Positions 43,021 through 52,124 of a stretch of DNA of 64,000 bases are shown here, in pieces. The notes beneath the pieces were generated by a model. That model did not search any database. It saw only the letters and a list, made by a program, of their open reading frames with translations, and was not told the DNA's origin. Location: NCBI RefSeq assembly GCF_001544975.2, contig NZ_FCOG02000018.1, positions 43,002-107,001 on the forward strand. Reading direction: 5' to 3'. Every line of letters starts with the position of its first letter. Position 1 is the stretch's first letter. Source of the stretch: Caballeronia arationis. Its GTDB lineage: Bacteria; Pseudomonadota; Gammaproteobacteria; Burkholderiales; Burkholderiaceae. The position numbers and the translations under genes are program-made.

Positions 43021-44331
43021 ATGCTGACAGACAAGATCAAGGGACTGAGGTGGTGGATCGTCGGGCTGATCATGCTCGGGACCATCTTCAATTACCTCGC
43101 CCGCAGTTCCCTCTCGGTCGCGGCGCCGACCCTCACCGACAAGCTGCACATGACCACGCAGCAGTACTCGTACGTAGTCGCCGCGTTCCAGGGCGCGTAC
43201 ACGGTGATGCAGCCTGTCGCGGGTTATATCCTCGACGTCGTCGGGCTAAAAATCGGCTTCGCGATCTTCGCGACCGCCTGGGCGGCGTCGAACATGATGC
43301 ACGGCCTCGCGACCGGCTGGGGCTCGCTCGCGTTCTTCCGCGGCCTGCTCGGCATGAGCGAGGCGGCGATCTTCCCGGCGGGCATGAAGACCATCACGCA
43401 ATGGTTCCCGGCGAAGGAGCGCTCGGTCGCGACCGGCTGGCTCAATACCGGAACGTCGGTCGGCGCGATGCTCGCGCCGCCGCTGGTCGTGTTCTGCATC
43501 CTCCAGTTCAACTGGCAGACGGCGTTCGTCGTGACGGGCGGTGTCGCGTTCATCTGGGTTGCGCTGTGGCTCTTCTTCTACCGCTCGCCCGCCGACCATC
43601 CGAATCTCTCGGAAGGCGAGCGCGAATACATCCTGAGCGGCCAGGAAGAAGGCAAGCTCACATCGACCAAGCGTCCTTCGTGGAAGCAACTGCTCTCCAC
43701 GCGCCGCTTCTGGGGCATCGGCATTCCGCGCTTTCTCGCCGAGCCGGCATGGCAGACCTTCAACTTCTGGATTCCGCTCTATCTCGTCTCCGTGCGGCAC
43801 ATGAACCTGAAGGAGATCGCGCTGTTCGGCTGGCTGCCCTTTCTCGCCGCCGACCTCGGCTGCGTCTTCGGCGGCTATCTCGCTCCCTTCCTGCTGCGCA
43901 AGTTCAACACGCAGCTCCTTACGTCGCGCAAGCTGGTGATGATCGTCGGCACGCTGTTCATGTTCGGCCCGGCCTGCATCGGCTTTGCGACGAGCCCGTA
44001 TGTGGCGATCGGACTCTTCTGCCTCGGCGCCTTCGGCCATCAGACGATTTCGGGTGCGCTCTACACGCTCGCCTCCGACGTCTTCGGCCAGCACGAAGTC
44101 GGCACGGCGACCGGCCTCTCGGGCATGATGGGCTGGCTCGGCGGGATGATCTTTTCGCTGATGGTCGGCGCGCTGGCGACCACCATCGGCTATAACCCGC
44201 TCTTTGTCTGCCTCGTGCTTTTCGACATCATCGGTGCTACCGTCGCATGGTTCCTGCTCCGGCCGAGCGATTACTCGGGCACGCTGCGCGCACCGAAGAT
44301 TGCAACGCCGGCCGCGAGCACCGGACGCTGA
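43021..44331 (+). CDS. MFS hexuronate transporter (ExuT-like)
   Basis: A 436-residue inner-membrane importer. A textbook GGAAGGAGA site precedes the ATG. It has twelve hydrophobic helices and anion:cation symporter family signatures: WIVGLIMLGTIFNYLARSSL, LGMSEAAIFPAGMKTITQWF, RFLAEPAWQTFNFWIPLYL. It is placed directly before uronate dehydrogenase, 70 bases apart, and divergent from a polygalacturonase, so galacturonate is the likely substrate. It should use proton symport. Confidence 0.88.
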   Translation: MLTDKIKGLRWWIVGLIMLGTIFNYLARSSLSVAAPTLTDKLHMTTQQYSYVVAAFQGAYTVMQPVAGYILDVVGLKIGFAIFATAWAASNMMHGLATGWGSLAFFRGLLGMSEAAIFPAGMKTITQWFPAKERSVATGWLNTGTSVGAMLAPPLVVFCILQFNWQTAFVVTGGVAFIWVALWLFFYRSPADHPNLSEGEREYILSGQEEGKLTSTKRPSWKQLLSTRRFWGIGIPRFLAEPAWQTFNFWIPLYLVSVRHMNLKEIALFGWLPFLAADLGCVFGGYLAPFLLRKFNTQLLTSRKLVMIVGTLFMFGPACIGFATSPYVAIGLFCLGAFGHQTISGALYTLASDVFGQHEVGTATGLSGMMGWLGGMIFSLMVGALATTIGYNPLFVCLVLFDIIGATVAWFLLRPSDYSGTLRAPKIATPAASTGR

Positions 44332-44401
44332 CCCGTCGATGGCCGACTGCGCCACAGGACCGGCGCGCGGCCGAGTCAACCTTCAAGAAGGAAACCATAT
44401 C

Positions 44402-45214
44402 GTGACCAAGATTGCATTGAGCGGGGCAAGCGGACAACTCGGCACCGTGCTGCGAAAGGCGCTTATCGGGCGCGGCTACGACCTGCGCTCGGCGGGCGGT
44501 TCGAAGGCACTTGTGCCGCTCGTCGAGGGAGAGGACGTCATGCACGGCGACCTGCGCGATCCGGCGGTCGTCGACCAGCTGCTCACCGGCGTCGACGTGC
44601 TGATCCATATGGCGGGCACGAGCGTCGAGCGCCCGCTGCCCGAGATCGTCGACAACAATCTGCGCGGGCTCGTCGAAGTGTATGAAGGGGCGCGCCGCAA
44701 CAAGGTTCGCCGCATCCTGTTCGCGAGCTCGAATCATGCGATCGGCATGTATCCGGTCGAAGACAAGCTCGATCTCGACTGCGAGTTCCGTCCCGATGGC
44801 TTCTACGGCTTGAGCAAGATGTGGGGCGAAGGCATCGCCCGCATGTACTGGGACAAGCACGGGATCGAGAGCGTGTGCGTGCGCATCGGCAGTTGCATCG
44901 AGAAGCCGACTGAGTTCCGGCACCTGAGCACATGGCTCGCGCAGGAGGATTTGCTGCAGATCGTCGAGCGCACCGTCGATGCACCGGATATCGGCTACAT
45001 CGTCGTGTGGGGCGTATCGGCGAACACGCGCAGCTACTGGAACAACGACGGCGCGGCGCGACTCGGCTACCGGTCGGAGCGCAACGCGGAAGACTTCGCC
45101 GATGAGATCCTCAAGAAGCCGAATCCGCTCGATGCAATCGGTCAGCGTTATCAAGGCGGCAGCTTCGCCGGCATCGACTTCACGCCGCCGGAGGCGCGCG
45201 GCGGCAAGCGCTGA
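44402..45214 (+). CDS. udh: Uronate dehydrogenase
   Basis: A 270-residue short-chain dehydrogenase/reductase starting at GTG 44402 with AAGGAA upstream. The NAD site is ALSGASGQLG; catalytic segments are SSNHAIGMYP and YGLSKMWGEG (Tyr and Lys three apart). The FYGLSKMWGE and GVSANTRSYWNND segments are typical of Udh, which oxidises galacturonate or glucuronate to the aldarolactone with NAD+. It follows the hexuronate transporter and precedes an aldolase in one operon. No lactonase is seen immediately beside it. Confidence 0.9.
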   Translation: MTKIALSGASGQLGTVLRKALIGRGYDLRSAGGSKALVPLVEGEDVMHGDLRDPAVVDQLLTGVDVLIHMAGTSVERPLPEIVDNNLRGLVEVYEGARRNKVRRILFASSNHAIGMYPVEDKLDLDCEFRPDGFYGLSKMWGEGIARMYWDKHGIESVCVRIGSCIEKPTEFRHLSTWLAQEDLLQIVERTVDAPDIGYIVVWGVSANTRSYWNNDGAARLGYRSERNAEDFADEILKKPNPLDAIGQRYQGGSFAGIDFTPPEARGGKR

Positions 45215-45379
45215 ACGGACCGCACGGAGCTTTCCGCGAACGCGCGGCGCGTCTTACCATTGAATTGAAGTCGTCCGTCCCGTGGTGCTGCGCATGTCCA
45301 TCCAAGGACAAGCCAGCGGCATTTTCGACATGAAGGGTTGACGGGCCGTGCGCGGCCCGCGAACAGGAGGAGCACGAGC

Positions 45380-46168
45380 ATGCGTGAGAATCGGATTCGT
45401 TCGATCTGGAAGGCGGGCGGTGCCGTCGTCAATGGATGGCTTGCCATTCCGAGCGCGTTTTCCGCTGAGACGATGTCGCATCAGGGATGGGATTCGCTGA
45501 CGGTCGATCTGCAGCACGGTGTGGTCGATTATCAGAAGGCGGTCGAGATGTTCACCGCGATTTCGACGACCCAGACCGTACCGATGGCCCGCGTGCCATG
45601 GAACGAGCCCGGCATTCTGATGAAGGTGCTCGACGCGGGCGCGTATGCCGTCATCTGTCCGATGGTGAACTGTCGCGCGGACGCGGAACGGCTCGTCGCC
45701 GCGACGCATTATCCGCCGATGGGCACGCGCAGCTTCGGGCCGGTGCGCGCGTTGCTGTACGGCGGCGCGGATTATCCGAAAGCGGCCAATGACACGGTGG
45801 TCGTGCTCGCGATGATCGAGACGCGCGAGGCGCTCGACAATCTCGAGGAGATCGTCTCGACGCCGGGTCTGGATGCGATCTATATCGGTCCTTCGGATCT
45901 GTCGCTCGCGCTGGGATGCACGCCGACTTTCGACGACGTCGACCCGCCGGTCGCGGAGGCCATCGAGCATATCCTCGCGCGCGCCAAGGCGCATGGCGTG
46001 GTGGCCGGGATTCACAACGGCTCGCCGGAGAAGGCGCTTGAGCGAATTGCGATGGGGTTTCAGTTCGTTACCATCAGTTCGGATGCGCGGTTGATGGCGG
46101 CCGGGGCGCAGCAGGTTATCGGGAAGATGAAGGCGGGTGGGCCTGCGGGGACTGCGGGGGGTTATTGA
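45380..46168 (+). CDS. HpcH/HpaI-family aldolase, GarL-like
   Basis: A 262-residue class II aldolase; CAGGAGG precedes the ATG at 45380. Segments: TVDLQHGVVDY (catalytic His), MARVPWNEPG (Arg), AMIETREALDNLEEI (metal Glu) and IYIGPSDLSLALG (metal Asp). In context the likely reaction is cleavage of 5-dehydro-4-deoxy-D-glucarate to tartronate semialdehyde and pyruvate, as GarL does, with GarR encoded at 52125. The DLQHG motif differs from the GEH of GarL, so another 2-keto-3-deoxy acid is possible. It lies 165 bases after udh. Confidence 0.82.
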   Translation: MRENRIRSIWKAGGAVVNGWLAIPSAFSAETMSHQGWDSLTVDLQHGVVDYQKAVEMFTAISTTQTVPMARVPWNEPGILMKVLDAGAYAVICPMVNCRADAERLVAATHYPPMGTRSFGPVRALLYGGADYPKAANDTVVVLAMIETREALDNLEEIVSTPGLDAIYIGPSDLSLALGCTPTFDDVDPPVAEAIEHILARAKAHGVVAGIHNGSPEKALERIAMGFQFVTISSDARLMAAGAQQVIGKMKAGGPAGTAGGY

Positions 46169-46197
46169 GGCGGTTAGTTTTTTACGTTGCAAGGTTT

Positions 46198-46217
46198 GAC
46201 GCGCCTGGGTGCGCGTC
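46198..46217 (+). terminator. Hairpin after the aldolase gene
   Basis: GACGCGC (46198-46204) and GCGCGTC (46211-46217) form a 7-bp stem 30 bases after the aldolase stop. A run of six Ts lies before it rather than after, so it is a doubtful terminator. Confidence 0.25.
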
Positions 46218-46293
46218 GACCCTGAGGCGCACCGCGTGTCGCTTTTCCCTGCGGATTTTCTGAATCGGCGGACACGGCGACTGCTCCCTACCG

Positions 46294-46787
46294 TCACCTA
46301 CACATGCGGCTCCACGCGCCTTGGCCCGCGATAAGATGCGGCTTCGGTTCGCATTTGCACTCGCACCGGTCGCCGCTTAAGGCCTATGGCCGGCACTCGC
46401 GTGCCGCGCAAACAATGCGGCCTTCGCTGCCGCACTTCGGACACGAACCCGCATCACCCTCATACGCGACAGCACGGCCGTCGATCGAGTCGGTTCGCGA
46501 CGGGGGTGAACCACGCCCTGAATCTTGCGGCCCTTGGCGGCCGGTGCCGTGCTAAAGGAAACGGGCTGAAGTGTGAAAGTTGCCGGCCGGCTCACATAAT
46601 CGCCGCGCGGTAAATCGGCAAGCGGATAGGTGAACGTGATATTGAACCGCCGCGCCTCGTCGATGGCTTCGACCCCGGCAAATCCAAGAACACTGAAGTC
46701 TTTCGCGCTCGACACGCGCAGCGCGTCGAGCGAATACGATTTGTGATGAAACGCTGCAGCGACGGGCACCGCTTCCCTCCCGTTCAT
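46294..46787 (-). pseudogene. Decayed VgrG/PAAR type VI secretion remnant
   Basis: From 46787 the first 93 codons look like a VgrG N-terminus (YSLDALRVSS, GVEAIDEARRFNITFTYPLA, RPATFTLQPVSF, GRKIQGVV, ending near 46509). Then the frame breaks. In another frame a PAAR-like sequence follows (GRAVAYEGDAGSCPKCGSEG, GRIVCAARE), is interrupted by an in-frame TAG at 46384-46386, and resumes as ALSGDRCECKCEPKPHLIAG up to a stop at 46294. This is a VgrG start joined to a PAAR end by deletion, with a frameshift and a stop. Neither part can be functional. Confidence 0.7.
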
Positions 46788-46808
46788 TTATTTTTTAATG
46801 AACGGGAG
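46777..46808. repeat. Perfect 12-bp inverted repeat at the remnant's 5' end
   Basis: CTCCCGTTCATT (46777-46788) and AATGAACGGGAG (46797-46808) flank an 8-base T-rich loop. The left arm contains the start codon of the VgrG-like fragment. Function unknown; possibly an element end or a terminator. Confidence 0.7.
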
Positions 46809-46931
46809 CTTGTCGATCGGTCGTCGCGTTGCGCTACACGAATAATCCTAAGTTCGACGACGCCTTCGAAAGGACCCTCGTGTCAGCGATCCTCATCGGG
46901 CAAACCAATAAATGGCTAGGGTGAACAATGC

Positions 46932-46946
46932 CCTTCGAAACGAAGG
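46932..46946 (-). terminator. Short hairpin after garD
   Basis: CCTTCG-AAA-CGAAGG lies 13 bases beyond the galactarate dehydratase stop. The stem is short and no T tract follows. Confidence 0.3.
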
Positions 46947-46958
46947 CCCGCTAGACCC

Positions 46959-48545
46959 TCAGGTCACCGGCGCCGGATTGAACAGCACCAGCGCATTGTG
47001 CAACTTGAGCGCCTCTGCGCAGGTCTGCTTCCGCCCGCTCGCAATTTCGAGCATCAACCGGAACAACTCCCAGCCCACATCTTCGATCGACGCCTCCCCG
47101 GTCGCGATCGTCCCGGCATTCACGTCCATCAGATCGTGCCACCGGCGCGCGAGGTCCGAGCGCGTCGCGACCTTGATCACCGGCACTTCGGCAAGACTGT
47201 AAGGCGTGCCGCGCCCCGTCGTGAACACGTGCAGATTGATGCCGGCCGCCAGTTGCAGCGTCCCGCAGATGAAGTCGCTCGCCGGCGTCGCAGCATAGAT
47301 CAGCCCCTTCTGCTTCACCTTCTCGCCCGGGGAGAGCACGCCTGAAATCGGCGAATTGCCCGACTTGATGATCGACCCCATTGCCTTCTCGACGATATTC
47401 GACAACCCGCCCTTCTTGTTGCCCGGCGTCGTGTTGGCGCTGCGGTCCGCGCTGCCGCGCTTCAGGTAATTGTCGTACCACGCCATCTCGCGGATGATCG
47501 CCTGCGCGACCTCCGGATTCGCCGCGCGGCTCGTCAACTGGTCGACGCCATCGCGCACTTCGGTCACTTCCGAGAACATCACCGTCGCGCCCGCGCGCAC
47601 CAGCAGATCGGTCGCGAAACCGACCGCCGGATTCGCCGTCAGTCCGGAAAACGCATCGCTGCCGCCGCACTGCACGCCGACCACCAGGTCCGCCGCGGGA
47701 CACGTCTCGCGCCGCCGGTTGTTCAGGCGCTCCAGATGCCGCTCGGCCATCTTCATGATCGAATCGATCATCGACTGGAAACCGACATGCTCCTCGTCCT
47801 GGAGCACCACGACATCGCCGTTATCGTCCGCGCCGTTATCGCCGATGTCGGCCACGTCGTCGACTGCCGTCGTCACGATCGGGATCGTGCCCGGCGGCAT
47901 CAGGCGTTCGGGCTGCAGCTTCTCGCAGCCGAGGCTCACCATCATCACCTCGCCGCCGAAGTTCGGATTCAGGCTGATGTTGCGCACCGTGCGGATCGGC
48001 ACCATCGCGTCGGGCGCGTCGATCGCGACGCCGCAGCCGTACGTGTGGCCGAGGCTCACGACATCGTCGACATTTGGAAAGCGCGGCAGCAACTCAGCCT
48101 TGATGCGCGTGACCGCGTGCTGCACGACGTCGGCGACGCACTGCACGGTCGTCGTGATCGCGAGGATGTTGCGCGAGCCCACCGAGCCGTCGGCATTGCG
48201 GTAACCCTCGAAGGTGAAGCCTTCGAGCGGTGGCATCGCGGGCGGCTTGACGGTTGCGATCGGCAGGCCTTCGAGTCCCGGCGGGCTCGGCATGCGGATC
48301 ACGTGCTCGTTGATCCAGCTTCCCTTCGGCAGGTTCTTGAGCGCATAGCCGATCACGACGTTGTAGCGAATCACTTCGTCACCCTCGGCGAGGTCGGCGA
48401 GCGCCACCTTGTGACCCTGCGGCACGCGTTCGCGCAGCGTCAGGCCATCGGCAAAGGTCGCGCCCTCGGGCAGCCCGCCGTCGTTCACGACGATCGCGAC
48501 GTTGTCCTGCGGGTGAACGCGTATGTAGAGAGGAGACTGTTCCAT
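46959..48545 (-). CDS. garD: Galactarate dehydratase (UxaA family)
   Basis: A 528-residue enzyme starting at 48545 ([20 protein letters not shown]) after AAAAGGAAC. It has the N-terminal SAF-like domain and the large dehydratase domain: [74 protein letters not shown] and [20 protein letters not shown]. It removes water from galactarate to give 5-dehydro-4-deoxy-D-glucarate. It is divergent from kdgD, and the shared promoter region holds two 17-of-20-like operator copies in opposite orientations. Confidence 0.93.
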   Translation of the reverse strand: MEQSPLYIRVHPQDNVAIVVNDGGLPEGATFADGLTLRERVPQGHKVALADLAEGDEVIRYNVVIGYALKNLPKGSWINEHVIRMPSPPGLEGLPIATVKPPAMPPLEGFTFEGYRNADGSVGSRNILAITTTVQCVADVVQHAVTRIKAELLPRFPNVDDVVSLGHTYGCGVAIDAPDAMVPIRTVRNISLNPNFGGEVMMVSLGCEKLQPERLMPPGTIPIVTTAVDDVADIGDNGADDNGDVVVLQDEEHVGFQSMIDSIMKMAERHLERLNNRRRETCPAADLVVGVQCGGSDAFSGLTANPAVGFATDLLVRAGATVMFSEVTEVRDGVDQLTSRAANPEVAQAIIREMAWYDNYLKRGSADRSANTTPGNKKGGLSNIVEKAMGSIIKSGNSPISGVLSPGEKVKQKGLIYAATPASDFICGTLQLAAGINLHVFTTGRGTPYSLAEVPVIKVATRSDLARRWHDLMDVNAGTIATGEASIEDVGWELFRLMLEIASGRKQTCAEALKLHNALVLFNPAPVT

Positions 48546-48620
48546 GTCAACCGTTCCTTTTGGTCCTTTTGACCCTTCTGTATTCGTGCGACACCTTGTG
48601 TCGGTCAGTTTCACGGCTAT

Positions 48621-48640
48621 ATCATACGTCATCCTACAAC
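48621..48640 (-). promoter_or_regulatory. Sugar-acid operator candidate d
   Basis: Minus-strand GTTGTAGGATGACGTATGAT, 76 bases upstream of garD. The first 17 bases match site e except for one base. Confidence 0.55.
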
Positions 48641-48722
48641 TAGCCAACACGATTCGACCGTGGGTATTTACCCTAAAGGCGGGCCTGCATCGCAGATTCC
48701 TTGTTGAATCTGCGAAATTCAT

Positions 48723-48742
48723 GTTGTACGATGACGTATCAG
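48723..48742 (+). promoter_or_regulatory. Sugar-acid operator candidate e
   Basis: GTTGTACGATGACGTATCAG, 40 bases upstream of kdgD. It is the mirror partner of site d across the garD-kdgD divergent promoter region. Confidence 0.55.
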
Positions 48743-48782
48743 ATGGCTTCTCAAATTCATCGCCGCCCACGGACATTCAACC

Positions 48783-49700
48783 ATGACCACACCGCAAGAA
48801 CTCAAGCAAATCGTCTCTGAAGGACTGCTGTCGTTTCCCGTCACCGATTTCGACGCCAAAGGCGATTTCCGCGCCGACACCTACGCCGAGCGCCTCGAAT
48901 GGCTTGCACCCTACGGCGCGACCGCGCTCTTTGCCGCAGGCGGCACGGGTGAATTCTTCTCGCTGACCAAGAGCGACTATTCGAACGTCATCCGCACCGC
49001 GACCGAAACCTGCAAGGGCAAGGTGCCGATCCTCGCCGGCGCGGGCGGCCCGACGCGCGTCGCGATCGAATACGCGAAGGAAGCCGAGCGCCTCGGCGCG
49101 AACGGCGTGCTGCTGATGCCGCATTACCTGACCGAAGCGTCGCAGGAAGGCATCGCCGATCACGCCGAGCAGGTCTGCAAGGCGGTACCGAAGATGGGCG
49201 TGATCATCTACAACCGCGCGAATTCGAAGCTCAACGCCGACATGCTGGAACGCCTCGCAGACCGCTGCCCGAACCTGATCGGCTTCAAGGACGGCGTGGG
49301 CGAAATCGAGGCAATGGTGACGATTCGCCGCCGTCTGGGCGATCGCTTCTCGTATCTCGGCGGCCTGCCGACGGCCGAAGTCTACGCAGCGGCATACAAG
49401 GCGCTCGGCGTGCCGGTGTATTCGTCCGCGGTATTCAACTTCATCCCGAAGACGGCGATGGACTTCTACCACGCGATCGCCGCCGACGATCACGCGACGG
49501 TCGGCAAGCTGATCGACGAATTCTTCCTGCCGTATCTCGCGATCCGCAATCGCCGTGCGGGCTACGCGGTCAGCATCGTGAAGGCGGGCGCGAAGCTCGT
49601 CGGCCACGACGCAGGTCCGGTGCGCGCTCCGCTCACGGATCTGAACGAGGAAGAACTGGCGCAACTCGACGTGCTCATCAAGAAGCTCGGCGCACAGTAA
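48783..49700 (+). CDS. kdgD: 5-dehydro-4-deoxyglucarate dehydratase
   Basis: A 305-residue member of the DHDPS/NAL TIM-barrel family. Typical segments: [43 protein letters not shown] with the catalytic Tyr, and [12 protein letters not shown] with the Schiff-base Lys. It converts 5-dehydro-4-deoxyglucarate to 2-oxoglutarate semialdehyde, water and CO2. The semialdehyde dehydrogenase is not in this window. It is divergent from garD and upstream of a galactarate-type MFS with an intercistronic hairpin. Confidence 0.93.
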   Translation: MTTPQELKQIVSEGLLSFPVTDFDAKGDFRADTYAERLEWLAPYGATALFAAGGTGEFFSLTKSDYSNVIRTATETCKGKVPILAGAGGPTRVAIEYAKEAERLGANGVLLMPHYLTEASQEGIADHAEQVCKAVPKMGVIIYNRANSKLNADMLERLADRCPNLIGFKDGVGEIEAMVTIRRRLGDRFSYLGGLPTAEVYAAAYKALGVPVYSSAVFNFIPKTAMDFYHAIAADDHATVGKLIDEFFLPYLAIRNRRAGYAVSIVKAGAKLVGHDAGPVRAPLTDLNEEELAQLDVLIKKLGAQ

Positions 49701-49716
49701 AACTCAGTATCAAACG

Positions 49717-49740
49717 CCGGCGGCCCAGGCGCCGCCGGCA
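49717..49740 (+). terminator. Intercistronic hairpin between kdgD and the MFS gene
   Basis: A 9-bp stem, GCCGGCGGC / GCCGCCGGC with a 6-base loop, 16 bases after the kdgD stop and 41 bases before the MFS start. No T tract; it may stabilise the upstream message or partly attenuate. Confidence 0.4.
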
Positions 49741-49781
49741 CACCGGCACATTCAAGGTTGATGGAAGGAGACAAACCCGCC

Positions 49782-51143
49782 ATGCAAACGACCCACGTTG
49801 CGAGCGCCGCTGGCGTCGCGAAACGCACGAGCGTCCGATACACGATCCTGCTGATGGTTTTCATCATCACGACGTTCAATTACGCAGACCGTGCGACGCT
49901 TTCGGTGACGGGCTCCGCGATGCGCGGCGAGTTCGGTTTCGACGCGATCAAGATGGGCTACATCTTCTCCGCGTTCAGCTGGGCGTACGTGCTCTCGCAG
50001 TTGCCGGCGGGATGGCTCCTCGACCGCTTCGGCGCGCGACGCGTCTACGCGGCGAGCATCTTCTTCTGGTCGCTTTTCACGCTGCTGCAAAGCGCGGTCG
50101 GCCTCGCCGGCAGCGCGGCGGCCGCGGTCGCCGCGCTGTTTGTGCTGCGCTTCGCGATGGGCGCCGCCGAATCACCGGCGTTCCCGGCCAACGCGAAAGT
50201 CGTCGCGAGCTGGTTCCCGACGGCCGAGCGCGGCACCGCATCGGCGATCTTCAACTCGGCACAATATTTCGCAGCGGTCATCTTCACGCCGCTGATGGCG
50301 TGGATCACGCACAAGTTCGGCTGGCACTACGTGTATGTCGTGATGGGCATCGCGGGCCTGCTGCTCGCCCTGACCTGGCTCAAGGTCATGAAGAATCCCG
50401 CCGATCACCCGCGCGTGAACCGTGCCGAACTCGATCACATCGAGCAGGGCGGCGGCGTCATCAACGCCCCGAAGAAAGCCGCTGCGGGCGATGCACCGCG
50501 CGCGACGAGCTGGTCGCTCGTGCGCCAGCTGCTCTCCAACCGCATGCTAGTCGGCGTCTATCTCGCGCAGTACTGCATCAACGTGCTGACCTACTTCTTC
50601 CTCACCTGGTTTCCGATCTACCTCGTGCAGGCGCGCGGCATGACGATCCTGCAGGCGGGTCTCATCGCTTCGCTGCCGGCAATCTGCGGCTTCACGGGCG
50701 GCGTGCTCGGCGGCGTGCTCTCTGATTCGCTGATCCGGCGCGGCCATTCGCTCACCGTCGCGCGCAAGGTGCCGATCGTCGGCGGCATGCTGCTGTCGTC
50801 GTGCATCATCGGCTGCAATTATGTTTCCACCGACTGGATCGTCGTCGCGCTGATGTCGCTCGCGTTCTTCGGCAAAGGCATCGGCGCGCTCGGCTGGGCC
50901 GTGGTCGCGGATACGTCGCCGCGGGAAGCCATCGGCCTGTCGGGCTCGATCTTCAACATGTTCGGCAATATCGCCGGCATCGTGACGCCGATCGTGATTG
51001 GCTACCTGGTCGCGCAAAGCGGCGGCTCGTTCAACGGTGCGCTCGTGTTCGTCGGCGTCAACGCGCTCCTGACCGTGTTCAGCTATCTCGTGATCGTGAA
51101 GGACATCAAGCGCGTCGAGCTTCGGCAGCCGGTGGCGCAGTGA
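49782..51143 (+). CDS. MFS galactarate/glucarate transporter (GudP/GarP-like)
   Basis: A 453-residue inner-membrane transporter with twelve helices. The ATG at 49782 (MQTTHVASA) follows GGAAGGAGA, as for the other MFS gene. Segments: ILLMVFIITTFNYADRATLS, LPAGWLLDRFGARRVYA, FAMGAAESPAFPANAKVVAS. The FNYADRATLS segment is close to GudP/GarP aldarate permeases. It lies between kdgD and the GntR regulator, so galactarate or glucarate is the likely substrate. Confidence 0.88.
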   Translation: MQTTHVASAAGVAKRTSVRYTILLMVFIITTFNYADRATLSVTGSAMRGEFGFDAIKMGYIFSAFSWAYVLSQLPAGWLLDRFGARRVYAASIFFWSLFTLLQSAVGLAGSAAAAVAALFVLRFAMGAAESPAFPANAKVVASWFPTAERGTASAIFNSAQYFAAVIFTPLMAWITHKFGWHYVYVVMGIAGLLLALTWLKVMKNPADHPRVNRAELDHIEQGGGVINAPKKAAAGDAPRATSWSLVRQLLSNRMLVGVYLAQYCINVLTYFFLTWFPIYLVQARGMTILQAGLIASLPAICGFTGGVLGGVLSDSLIRRGHSLTVARKVPIVGGMLLSSCIIGCNYVSTDWIVVALMSLAFFGKGIGALGWAVVADTSPREAIGLSGSIFNMFGNIAGIVTPIVIGYLVAQSGGSFNGALVFVGVNALLTVFSYLVIVKDIKRVELRQPVAQ

Positions 51144-51233
51144 GCGGAAGACGGGGTCCGATGACATACGACCAGACCGCCCGGAGCGCCGCGCGCACAG
51201 GCGAAAGGCCAGCGCGGCTGCCTCAAACGGCCG

Positions 51234-51261
51234 TCGACGAGTCGTCAGACAACGCTATAAT
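51234..51261 (+). promoter_or_regulatory. Promoter and operator f of the GntR gene
   Basis: TCGACG (51234-51239) and TATAAT (51256-51261) have a 16-base spacer. The motif GTCGTCAGACAAC (51241-51253; GTTGTCTGACGAC on the minus strand) sits in the spacer, which suggests autoregulation. Confidence 0.45.
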
Positions 51262-51317
51262 GAATCGACCCTTCTCGCCGCATTCACCGACGCATTGACC
51301 GATTCAGGAGCGCTTTG

Positions 51318-52061
51318 ATGGCCGCCCAATTCACAAGCATCGCCGCGCCTCGCCGCGCCCGCAACCTCGCGGAGTCCGTCGTGAGCTTCGTGAAGGAGCA
51401 GATCGCCTCGGAAGCGCTCAAGCCGGGCGACAAGCTGCCGACCGAATCCGAACTGATGGTCGGGCTCGGCGTGAGCCGCACCGTCGTGCGCGAAGGCATC
51501 TCGCGGCTGCAGGCGAGCGAGGTGATCGAAACGCGTCACGGCATCGGCAGCTTCGTGCTGGAGCCGCGTCGCGAAAAGCTCGGCATCGACATGGTGCCGG
51601 CCACCACGCTGCGTGACGTGCTCTCCGTGCTGGAACTGCGCATCAGCCTCGAAACCGAGAGCGCCGGGCTCGCCGCGCAGCGCGCGCAGCCGGACGACCT
51701 CGCGCGCATGCGCTCCGCCCTCGCCGCGATCGAAACGACGAGTCGCATGGGCGGCGACAGCGTCGCAGCCGATCTGCAGTTCCACATCTCGGTCGCGCAG
51801 GCGACCGGCAACCGTTATTTCGTCGACATCCTCACGCAAATGGGCAGCGCGCTGATTCCGCGCAACCGCATCGATTCGGCGGGCATCGCACATTCGGACC
51901 CGAAGGCGTATGTCGCGCTCGTCAACCAGGAACACGAAAGCATCCTCGATGCCATCTCGCGCCACGACGCCGACGGCGCCCGCGCGGCGATGCGCATGCA
52001 TCTGTCGAACAGCCGGGAGCGGCTGCGTCGAGCGAACGAGTCGTCCGAAGCGAAGGCCTGA
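51318..52061 (+). CDS. GntR-family (FadR subfamily) regulator of sugar-acid genes
   Basis: A 247-residue regulator. AGGAG lies seven bases before ATG 51318. The winged helix is at about residues 15-85 (KLPTESELMVGLGVSRTVVR; GIGSFVLEPRR) and the all-helical FCD domain follows (ELRISLETESAGLAAQRAQ; DLQFHISVAQATGNRYFVDI; NQEHESILDAISRHDADGAR). It is probably the factor that binds the shared GTTGT-type sites and responds to galactarate or a downstream keto-acid. GguR is a described hexuronate regulator of this type in betaproteobacteria, and this gene may be its equivalent. Confidence 0.9.
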   Translation: MAAQFTSIAAPRRARNLAESVVSFVKEQIASEALKPGDKLPTESELMVGLGVSRTVVREGISRLQASEVIETRHGIGSFVLEPRREKLGIDMVPATTLRDVLSVLELRISLETESAGLAAQRAQPDDLARMRSALAAIETTSRMGGDSVAADLQFHISVAQATGNRYFVDILTQMGSALIPRNRIDSAGIAHSDPKAYVALVNQEHESILDAISRHDADGARAAMRMHLSNSRERLRRANESSEAKA

Positions 52062-52124
52062 TTGCAATGCGTCGCCCATGACGCGAGCTTCGACGGCGCC
52101 CCACCCCCTCATCAGGAGAACCAC

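Noticed and set aside
46386..46613. Plus-strand frame of 75 codons across the VgrG/PAAR remnant
   Set aside because: Opposite strand to the similarity; no pattern of its own.
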